A stretch of 5,681 nucleotides of DNA from Acidobacteriota bacterium (GTDB taxonomy: Bacteria > Acidobacteriota > Vicinamibacteria > Vicinamibacterales > UBA8438), in contig SXOW01000449.1 in assembly GCA_005778315.1 (NCBI GenBank), forward strand, positions 1 through 5,681, read 5' to 3'. Under the pieces are notes generated by a model that was not told where the DNA came from, ran no database searches, and was given only the letters and a program-made list of their open reading frames with translations. Shown in pieces: positions 1 through 5,056 of the stretch (the first letter of the stretch is position 1; each line of letters opens with the position of its first letter). Position numbers and translations under genes: made by a program.

Positions 1-262
1 GCTGACCGAAGCGGCGCAGAACCGGGAGCTGGACGTGGTCGATGAGCGGCGCCCACAACCACTTGAAGTTGAAAGCCAGGAACGTGAACGCAAACGCGGT
101 GACTGTGCTCTTCTGGATCCCCTCCTGGGCCAGACGGGTGGTCAGGGTCGCCGCGATCATGGCGAAGCCGAAACCGGACGACACGCCGAGAAAGAACGCC
201 GCGATCGGCGCCGGTTCGACATACGGCCGCAGACCGTCAGGTAGTCGGCTCCGCCACTCCAC
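1..262 (-). CDS. ampG: AmpG-like muropeptide MFS permease, N-terminal part (cut by window edge)
   Basis: The first 87 residues of an inner-membrane major facilitator protein are visible. Residues about 19-39 (AAFFLGVSSGFGFAMIAATL) form the first membrane helix, with the small-residue LGxSSG motif. Residues about 52-72 form the second and lead into FKWLWAPLIDH, then LPVLRRFGQ. The FK-LWAPL-D block after helix 2 is characteristic of AmpG, which imports anhydro-muropeptides from the periplasm for cell-wall recycling and, in some bacteria, feeds beta-lactamase induction. The start is taken as GTG at 260-262: an in-frame TAG lies only three codons upstream, and the next in-frame ATG falls inside helix 1. 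No Shine-Dalgarno is visible, but a TAGAAT hexamer sits six bases before the GTG. Another MFS or PAT-type carrier is the main alternative. The family call is firm, the exact substrate is inferred, and the rest of the gene lies outside the window. Confidence 0.78.
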   Translation of the reverse strand, partial: MEWRSRLPDGLRPYVEPAPIAAFFLGVSSGFGFAMIAATLTTRLAQEGIQKSTVTAFAFTFLAFNFKWLWAPLIDHVQLPVLRRFGQ

Positions 263-507
263 GCACGCATTCTAACGACTTACGCCTGCGGCCGCTCGTC
301 GGAGTCGCTGGCTGCGCCCATGTCGCCCCAAGGAACCCATTCATCTCAGCAACAACCACGTGCTCGCCGAAAACGGAGTGGTGGCCCCGGGCGCGGCCAT
401 CTTCCAGCCATCGAGTGTTGGACACTCTCCGAAGCCCTCAATGACCGTTCGCCGGTTCTACGAACCTGGTTGACGGTGAATGCAGGTCAATCGATTTCCT
501 GGTCGAT
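263..507. other. Intergenic gap between GNAT and ampG with two short palindromes
   Basis: No convincing gene was found here on either strand. Two perfect inverted repeats stand out: 413-427 (GAGTGT, spacer TGG, ACACTC) and 454-466 (GGTTC, spacer TAC, GAACC). The second lies about 45 bases past the GNAT stop and could fold in its transcript, but neither is followed by a T-run, so I do not call a terminator. The ampG start signals occupy the left end. Confidence 0.4.
269..274 (-). promoter_or_regulatory. Putative -10 box of ampG, leaderless arrangement
   Basis: On the minus strand TAGAAT (five of six matches to TATAAT) is followed by six bases and then the GTG start. Transcription would begin at or next to the start codon. 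I see no good -35 hexamer 16-18 bases upstream, so the call rests on the -10 match, the spacing and the lack of a ribosome binding site. Confidence 0.4.
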
Positions 508-537
508 CACCTATCGGCACCTATCGGCACCTATCGG
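508..537. repeat. Three perfect tandem copies of a 10-bp unit at the end of the GNAT gene
   Basis: CACCTATCGG is repeated exactly three times without a spacer. On the coding (minus) strand the unit is CCGATAGGTG. Because 10 is not a multiple of three, each copy is read in a different frame, giving P-I-G, A-D-R and C-R-stop, so the gene's TAG stop lies in the third copy. Direct reading shows that two copies would stop two residues earlier, while a single copy would read on to another TAG, adding 16 residues after PIG in place of the present ADRCR. Extra copies beyond three would not change the protein. Confidence 0.95.
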
Positions 538-1137
538 GTTGCCTGGGTCTCGCTTCGCGACAACCAGCCGGGAGAGGAAGTCGGCATGCGCCAGGTCGAA
601 TGCCTGCCAGTCGATAGCCATTGCAAGATCATCGTCAGCTTCAATCAGTGACTGTCCGTAGGGACTCTTATCCAGCCGGTAGCCAAGTTTTTCCACCATG
701 CGCCGGGAGGCGAGATTTGTCGGAATGATGGTGCAGAAAACCTGGCGTATACCCAGTGCCAGTCGTGCCGCCTGATGCACCATCACCGCGTAGCAGGTGC
801 CGAGGCCGCGGCTCTGTTCACTTCGCGCACCCACCATAATGGCAAACTCGGCATGAGCGTTTTTTACACCACGGAAGTCCGCATCCCCCATCAGGATGCC
901 ATCGCATTCCAGCAGGAACGGATGACCACCACCATCCCGTAGTTCCCGGTAAAGCTCCACGACATCGGAGGCGGTCAGTTCCAAGGTATTGGTCAACATG
1001 GCGGCGTTGTGGCTGTCGTTGTTGAATCCGGCGAGTGCCCCTGCAGCGGCAAGCACTTCGGCCTGGGTCGGCTCAAAAGCACGCAGCAGGCCGTGCGCTG
1101 AAGGCACTTCAATGGACCATAGTGGTGTGACCGGCAT
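511..1137 (-). CDS. GNAT-family N-acetyltransferase
   Basis: A 208-residue predicted cytoplasmic acetyltransferase that would transfer an acetyl group from acetyl-CoA to an amine; the substrate is unknown. The acetyl-CoA-binding motif A is QSRGLG at residues about 108-113 (pattern Q/R-x-x-G-x-G), preceded by the strand AEFAIMVGARSEQ and followed by a helix. A second hallmark is PTNLASRRMVEKLGYRL at about 139-155, the usual N-x-x-S-x-x-x-x-E-K-x-G-[FY] region of RimI/RimJ-like members. I chose ATG at 1135-1137 because a promoter-like element ends just before it and the fold begins soon after. A TTG at 1171-1173 would add 12 residues (TRHIALYVLVG-type), but it overlaps the predicted -35 box. 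The last codons are encoded by the 10-bp tandem repeat. GC content is lower than in the ADOP gene, which hints at transfer. It is read in the same direction as ampG, but 248 bases separate them. Confidence 0.85.
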   Translation of the reverse strand: MPVTPLWSIEVPSAHGLLRAFEPTQAEVLAAAGALAGFNNDSHNAAMLTNTLELTASDVVELYRELRDGGGHPFLLECDGILMGDADFRGVKNAHAEFAIMVGARSEQSRGLGTCYAVMVHQAARLALGIRQVFCTIIPTNLASRRMVEKLGYRLDKSPYGQSLIEADDDLAMAIDWQAFDLAHADFLSRLVVAKRDPGNPIGADRCR

Positions 1138-1144
1138 GCCGACG

Positions 1145-1173
1145 AGTACATACAAGGCAATGTGCCTTGTCAA
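1145..1173 (-). promoter_or_regulatory. Putative GNAT promoter with an embedded 19-bp palindrome
   Basis: On the minus strand TTGACA (1173-1168, a perfect -35 consensus) is followed by exactly 17 bases and then TGTACT (1150-1145, four of six -10 matches). The ATG at 1137 comes seven bases later. Within 1152-1170 lies a perfect inverted repeat, ACAAGGCA and TGCCTTGT with a three-base centre, which overlaps the -35 box and fills most of the spacer. That is a typical position for a repressor or MerR-like operator. The promoter is plausible; the operator role is inferred from position only. Confidence 0.4.
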
Positions 1174-1223
1174 CGAAGGGCGGTCGCCGACGGGACTCTT
1201 CTGTTACCAATGTCCCCGACCGT

Positions 1224-1358
1224 TCAGCCGAGGGTTCGCCGCAGTTGATCGAAATAATGCTCTTCGTGATCGGCGATACGTCTTGCGTAGCTCAGCAAAG
1301 CCATATTTGACGTAACTGCGATGGCACAGCACAAAGGGAATTTCGTCGTGTATTTCAT
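1224..1358 (-). CDS. Small 44-residue reading frame, possible gene remnant (DinB-like tail)
   Basis: This is the only gene candidate in the 307-base gap between the ADOP stop and the GNAT start. It begins MKYTTKFPLCCAIAV and ends with RRIADHEEHYFDQLRRTLG. It has a fair ribosome binding site (GAGGGG, four bases before the ATG). The histidine/acidic final helix recalls the last helix of DinB/YfiT-type four-helix bundle proteins, so it could be the tail of a decayed gene. No matching upstream part is found: an in-frame TGA lies 25 codons before the ATG, and the other frames show nothing DinB-like. It may equally be non-coding; its reality is uncertain. Confidence 0.2.
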   Translation of the reverse strand: MKYTTKFPLCCAIAVTSNMALLSYARRIADHEEHYFDQLRRTLG

Positions 1359-1416
1359 GCATCCCCTCGAGTTGCAAGTGATGGCCGACCGTTCTTTCCG
1401 CGGATGGCGGGAATCG

Positions 1417-1432
1417 GCGGCTCACATGCCGC
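1417..1432 (-). terminator. Weak GC hairpin just after the ADOP stop
   Basis: A perfect five-base stem, GCGGC and GCCGC, with a six-base loop begins 12 bases past the permease stop codon. Its position suits transcript-end formation, but no T-run follows on the minus strand, so it would be at best a partial or factor-assisted terminator. Confidence 0.2.
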
Positions 1433-1444
1433 TCCAGGGCTCGA

Positions 1445-3859
1445 CTAGGCGTCCCGCAGGGCGTCCATTGGGGCGATCGTGGTCGCCCGCCGTGCCGGGA
1501 CGTAGCAGGCAACCAACGCCACCACGAGGAGGAGCGCCGTGACACCGGCGAAGACACCGAGGTCGTACTGGCCCACCCCGAATAGCAGGCTCTGGAGAAA
1601 GCGGGTGAGCGCCAGGGCACCGACCACGCCCAGAACGACACCCAGGCCAACCGTGCGGAGTCCCTGGGCGAGCACCAGCGAGACGATGCTGCGGCTGTCG
1701 GCGCCGAGCGCCTGGCGAATGCCGAACTCGCGCACGCGCTGCGCCACCCCGAAGGCCAGCACCCCGTAGGTCCCGATCGCTGACAGGAGCACGGCGACGC
1801 CGCCGAACAGGGCCAGGAGGGTGGCGGGTGTCCGCCGCCCGTCGAGGGACAGCGACTTCCACTGACTCATGGTTCTCATGTTGGTGACAGGGCGCTCCGG
1901 GTCGATTGACTGCACCGTCGAGCGCATCTGCGGCGCGAACGTTTCCGGGTCGCGCGCGGTCTTCACGAGCAGCGTCATGCCGGCGCGCGCTTGTTGCGCG
2001 ACGGGGTAGTAGAGGCGTTCCTTCATGACTGGCTCGCCCAGGTCGATGCTATTGACCGTCCCGACGACGCCGACGATCGTGAAGGCAGGAGTGTCTGGAC
2101 CGCCGCGTCTGATCTGCCGGCCGATCGGGTCCTGGCCCACGAAATAGCGGTTGACCAGATACTCGTCGATGACGACCACGGGCGGGCTGGTCGCCGTGTC
2201 GGTGTCGGTGAAGACGCGGCCCGAGACCAGCGGGATCTGCATGGCCCGAAAGTAGTCGCCGCCCACGACTTCCTGACGGCCGTGCGGTGCGGCCTCCGAG
2301 GGGCCTGGGGTGTAGCCGACAATCGTGTACGAACCCGAGCCGACGTTCCCGCTGAACGGCACGTTCGACGTCAAGCCCACCGCCGTCACCCCCGGCAGCG
2401 CCGCGAGGTCGTCGGTCGCGCGCCGCCAGAACCCGGCGCGGGCCGTGGCATCCGGGTATTGGGTGGCGGGCAGATCGATCGAAGCGGTGAGCACCATCTC
2501 GGTCGAGAATCCGGGGTCGACGTCCTGCAGGCGCATCAGGCTCTTCAAGAGCAGGCCCGCCGCCACGAGAAGCATCAGCGCCAGCGCAGTTTCGGTCACG
2601 ACCAGGAGTTGACGGATTCGGCCGGTCGAGCGAACGGCGGTGCTTCGGGCGCCGTCCTCCTTCAACTGCGAGTCGGCCCCACGCCCGACCACGGCGAGCG
2701 CCGGGACCAGGCCGAAGACGAGTCCGGTCGTGACGGTCACGCCCAGCGTGAACCCGAGCACGGCGAGGTTCAACGTCGGGGCGGCGATGCCGGGCGTGGT
2801 GACCGCAAGGGCTCTGATACCGAACAACCCCACGGCGACGCCGCCGGCCCCACCGAGCAGCGCCAGGACCATCCCCTCCGTCAGCATTTGCCGCACGAGT
2901 CGCCACTGCCCGGCGCCGAGGGTCGCGCGGATCGCCAGCTCCCGGCCCCGGCCGGTTGCGCGCATGAGCAGTAAGTTGGCAACGTTCGCGCAGGCGATCA
3001 ACAGGACGAGGATGACGCTACCCTGCAGCACGAGGAGCGACGTCCGAGTATCACCCACCAGTTGCTCACGAATCGGCACGGCATAGCCGCTGAATCCGCT
3101 CCTCTCGGCGAACGCGCGACGCGCGGGAATCCGGTCGAGTACCCGCTCCGCGATCGTGGCCAGCTGCGCATCGAGCGCCGCGACCGTCGCGCCGGGCGCG
3201 AGCCTGGCGATCATCGAGCTGAACTCGCTGCCACGCTCGCCATCCGACATCTGTGCCGGCGTGAACGAGAACGGAAGCAGGAGGGCGATGTCTTGCGACG
3301 GCAGCTCGAAGTCGGCCGGTAGCACCCCAACCACGTCGTGCGCCTCGCCATCCAGTTGAATCGACCGGCCCACCAGCCCTCCGTCGGCGCCGAAACGCGT
3401 GGTCCAGAGCGCGTGCGTGAGCACGGCGACCCGATCGGCACCGGTGGCGGCGTCCGTCTCGGCGAATCCTCGTCCGAGGGCGGGCTGACGTCCCAGCGTG
3501 GAGAAGAACGATGGTGTGACGACGAGGGCTCGGAGCTGCTCCGGGCGTCCGTCTTCGGCCAGACTCAGACTCCGACTGGTAAACAGTGTCGCGTCGACAA
3601 TGGCCGGGGCCTGATCCCTCCGGTCGAGGTAGTCCGGTATCGAAACGCCGGCTTGGGGGAGCCCCATCAGCGGATACGTGTTCCAGACGAACACGAGGCG
3701 CTCGGCCTCCGCGTAGGGAAGCGGCCGCAATAGCGTCTGATGCAGCAGCGAGAAGATCGTCGTGTTGGCGCCGATGCTGATCGCGAGTGTCACCACGACG
3801 AGCAGCGTGAACATCGGCTGCCTGAGTAGCGTCCTGACCGCGAAGCGGAGATCGTGCAT
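1445..3859 (-). CDS. Acidobacterial duplicated orphan permease (ADOP), MacB/FtsX-like
   Basis: An 804-residue inner-membrane protein built from two tandem MacB-type permease modules. Module 1 has a membrane helix at about 16-38, a large periplasmic domain to about 270, then three helices near 274-299, 327-351 and 364-389. Module 2 repeats this: a helix at 418-440, a periplasmic domain to about 675, then helices near 677-702, 729-754 and 767-787. The duplication is also visible in the matching motifs RELAIRATLGAG (306-317) and REFGIRQALGAD (710-721), each after the first FtsX helix, and in the C-terminal PARRATTIAPMDALR. The length and N-terminus (MHDLRFAVRTLLRQP) are typical of ADOP. The family resembles the permease part of MacAB-like ABC systems that couple ATP hydrolysis to periplasmic movement. 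No ATP-binding gene lies in this window, hence 'orphan'; its partner and substrate are unknown. The start at 3857-3859 is supported by a GGGAG ribosome site; the open frame extends 26 codons further upstream, without membrane-protein character. Confidence 0.93.
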   Translation of the reverse strand: MHDLRFAVRTLLRQPMFTLLVVVTLAISIGANTTIFSLLHQTLLRPLPYAEAERLVFVWNTYPLMGLPQAGVSIPDYLDRRDQAPAIVDATLFTSRSLSLAEDGRPEQLRALVVTPSFFSTLGRQPALGRGFAETDAATGADRVAVLTHALWTTRFGADGGLVGRSIQLDGEAHDVVGVLPADFELPSQDIALLLPFSFTPAQMSDGERGSEFSSMIARLAPGATVAALDAQLATIAERVLDRIPARRAFAERSGFSGYAVPIREQLVGDTRTSLLVLQGSVILVLLIACANVANLLLMRATGRGRELAIRATLGAGQWRLVRQMLTEGMVLALLGGAGGVAVGLFGIRALAVTTPGIAAPTLNLAVLGFTLGVTVTTGLVFGLVPALAVVGRGADSQLKEDGARSTAVRSTGRIRQLLVVTETALALMLLVAAGLLLKSLMRLQDVDPGFSTEMVLTASIDLPATQYPDATARAGFWRRATDDLAALPGVTAVGLTSNVPFSGNVGSGSYTIVGYTPGPSEAAPHGRQEVVGGDYFRAMQIPLVSGRVFTDTDTATSPPVVVIDEYLVNRYFVGQDPIGRQIRRGGPDTPAFTIVGVVGTVNSIDLGEPVMKERLYYPVAQQARAGMTLLVKTARDPETFAPQMRSTVQSIDPERPVTNMRTMSQWKSLSLDGRRTPATLLALFGGVAVLLSAIGTYGVLAFGVAQRVREFGIRQALGADSRSIVSLVLAQGLRTVGLGVVLGVVGALALTRFLQSLLFGVGQYDLGVFAGVTALLLVVALVACYVPARRATTIAPMDALRDA

Positions 3860-4021
3860 CGATCGCTCCCGTGAAGCGGTAGCCTGGTCCCCCAAGGGAC
3901 ACGGAAACCGTCGGCATTTCGCAACGAATTCCACCACCTTGGACGGATCGGTGCTCCGACTTGTTCCGGCGCGCGCTGGATGAGCTATCTTGTCGCCCTT
4001 CCGGTGCGCGAGAATTGTGAC
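3860..4021. other. Divergent intergenic region between ADOP and lipoprotein genes
   Basis: The two genes are read away from each other, so this stretch should hold both promoters. For the lipoprotein, GAGAAT (4010-4015) sits six bases before the ATG, and TATCTT (3986-3991) is a weaker alternative further up. No convincing -35/-10 pair was found for the permease. An inverted repeat at 3887-3900 (GTCCC, four bases, GGGAC) would form a small hairpin in the permease leader, 28 bases before its start codon. No strong operator is apparent. Confidence 0.4.
3866..3870 (-). promoter_or_regulatory. Ribosome binding site of the ADOP permease
   Basis: GGGAG on the minus strand lies six bases before the ATG at 3857-3859. 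It decides the start against the upstream in-frame ATG at 3937, which would add 26 residues ahead of the conserved MHDLRFAVR opening. Confidence 0.65.
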
Positions 4022-4504
4022 ATGCTGACTCGATCAAGACTCGTTCTTCTAGTCGCGGCATTGTTTGTCGCGGCCTGCGCCAGCGCGCCAGCCTCGCCGT
4101 CGCCGTCGAACGTCCGCCAGATCGTGTCGACGACGTCGTTCGGGTTCTGTGTAGGCTATTGCACGACGCGGCTTGAGATTTCGCCAGGCCGCGGGGTGCT
4201 GGGGCGGCAAGCGCGCGGTGGGCGCGGCGCGCCGCAGGGTTTGCCCGATCAACGCTTCGCAACGGGGCTGACGCCCGAGGAATGGGATGCGTTCGCGGCG
4301 CTGGCGGCGAACACGGACCTGTCGGGCTTGCCCGCCGTCATCGGCTGTCCCGACTGCGCGGACGGCGGCGCGGAGTCACTTACGATCGAAGGCAACGGTC
4401 AGCCGCAAACCGTGACGTTCGAGTTCAATGCCTCAATCCCGCAGGCCGCGCCGTTGCTGGAGCGCGTGCGCGCCCTCCGCACGCGGCTGACGCCGGCGGA
4501 ATAA
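4022..4504 (+). CDS. Small secreted lipoprotein with CxxxC and CPDCADGGAE motifs
   Basis: A 160-residue predicted lipoprotein. The signal peptide has a basic start (MLTRSR), a hydrophobic core (LVLLVAALFVA) and a lipobox ending V-A-A-C, so signal peptidase II would cut before Cys19 and lipidate it; a proline/serine linker follows. The mature part carries C43-VGY-C47, a Gly/Arg-rich stretch at about 55-72, and IGCPDCADGGAE at 107-118 with C109 and C112. The four cysteines could form disulfides or bind a metal. I recall similar uncharacterised proteins with a GYC segment and a GCPDCADGGAE block (reminiscent of DUF6438-like proteins), but I cannot confirm the family here. The start at 4022 is preferred over the ATG at 3980, which would put 14 residues with charged positions ahead of a standard signal peptide. 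No Shine-Dalgarno is seen. The function is unknown; an envelope location is well supported. Confidence 0.8.
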   Translation: MLTRSRLVLLVAALFVAACASAPASPSPSNVRQIVSTTSFGFCVGYCTTRLEISPGRGVLGRQARGGRGAPQGLPDQRFATGLTPEEWDAFAALAANTDLSGLPAVIGCPDCADGGAESLTIEGNGQPQTVTFEFNASIPQAAPLLERVRALRTRLTPAE

Positions 4505-4510
4505 TCCCCG

Positions 4511-4568
4511 GCAGACGTTCACCAGCACCGAAGCCCTCCCCAAGGCTTTGCCTTCCCTCACGGTCTGC
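4511..4568 (+). other. Nested inverted repeats between lipoprotein and NfeD genes
   Basis: GCAGAC (4511-4516) and GTCTGC (4563-4568) can pair around an inner hairpin AAGGC-TTT-GCCTT (4542-4554). An alternative hairpin, AAGCC (4531-4535) with GGCTT (4544-4548), excludes the inner one. This could help end the lipoprotein transcript before the NfeD promoter, but the stems are short and lack a T-run. Confidence 0.2.
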
Positions 4569-4596
4569 ACGCCACGCCGCAATCGCCCAGATCGTC

Positions 4597-4602
4597 TATT
4601 AT
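4597..4602 (+). promoter_or_regulatory. Putative -10 box of the NfeD-SPFH operon, leaderless arrangement
   Basis: TATTAT (five of six matches to TATAAT) ends six bases before the NfeD ATG, which places the expected transcription start on the start codon. No Shine-Dalgarno lies between the box and the ATG, and no clear -35 hexamer is found. The match and spacing are the same as at ampG. Confidence 0.45.
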
Positions 4603-4608
4603 CCGCGG

Positions 4609-5040
4609 ATGGTCTGGTGGATGTGGCTCGCCGGTGGCCTGGCGTTGATGGCTGTGGAACTGGTCACCCCCAGCGGCTTCTTCGTGATGTTCTTCGGTGT
4701 CGGCGCCGTCCTCACGGGACTGGCGGTGGGTGTCGGTCTGGTCCCCGGGGCCGTGGGCCAGTGGAGCCTCTTCACGGTGGCGTCGGTGCTCGCCCTGCTG
4801 GTCTTCCGTGGCAAGATCCAGGCGCGCGTCGAGTTGACCGGTGCGCGGCCGCCCGTGGACTCGCTGGTCGGTGACATCGCTTTCTGTGTCGAGGTGATCG
4901 CCCCCGGCGCCGTCGGCCGGGTGGAGCTGCGCGGCTCCGACTGGGAGGCGCGTAACGACGCCGCCGTCCCGCTTGGTCCGAATCAGCGATGCCGCGTCAT
5001 TCGAGTGACAGGACTGCAGGTCGGCGTGGTTGCCGAGTAG
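4609..5040 (+). CDS. Short NfeD-like membrane protein
   Basis: A 143-residue inner-membrane protein of the short NfeD type (as E. coli YbbJ), lacking the N-terminal ClpP-like serine protease domain of full-length NfeD. Residues 4-20, 23-44 and about 49-66 are hydrophobic helices (WWMWLAGGLALMAVEL opens the first). The C-terminal part from about 86 is a soluble OB-fold domain with the family signature GRVELRGSDWEARND at 103-117 (G-x-V-x-x-x-G-x-x-W-x-A). Such proteins work with SPFH proteins encoded next door and are thought to help organise membranes or membrane-protein quality control; the partner gene follows after 16 bases, so the two are almost certainly co-transcribed. The ATG at 4609 was chosen because the first helix starts there; the frame is open much further upstream, but that part overlaps the lipoprotein gene and has no membrane character. 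Confidence 0.88.
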   Translation: MVWWMWLAGGLALMAVELVTPSGFFVMFFGVGAVLTGLAVGVGLVPGAVGQWSLFTVASVLALLVFRGKIQARVELTGARPPVDSLVGDIAFCVEVIAPGAVGRVELRGSDWEARNDAAVPLGPNQRCRVIRVTGLQVGVVAE

Positions 5041-5056
5041 AAAGAGACGGGCCCTG

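Noticed and set aside
413..427. Perfect 6-base palindrome GAGTGT-TGG-ACACTC as an operator or terminator
   Set aside because: It has no T-run and no promoter beside it; a repeat of this size is expected by chance in a window of this length.
508..537. Tandem repeat as a CRISPR array or iteron-type origin
   Set aside because: The units are 10 bp, contiguous with no spacers, few in number and lie within a coding end, with no replication or Cas gene nearby.
320..661. 113-codon plus-strand frame between ampG and GNAT
   Set aside because: It overlaps the 3' end of the GNAT gene on the other strand, reads through the tandem repeat, and its Ser/Arg-rich translation resembles no protein family.
1991..2974. 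Long open frame (327 codons) on the plus strand opposite the ADOP gene
   Set aside because: It is antisense to a fully recognisable membrane protein, its translation is a low-complexity Arg/Gly/Asp/His-rich string, and long empty frames are expected opposite high-GC genes.
3066..4262. 398-codon minus-strand frame across the ADOP start and the lipoprotein
   Set aside because: It is a frame-shifted shadow rich in Arg and Ala that overlaps two supported genes in other frames and has no domain or start signal.
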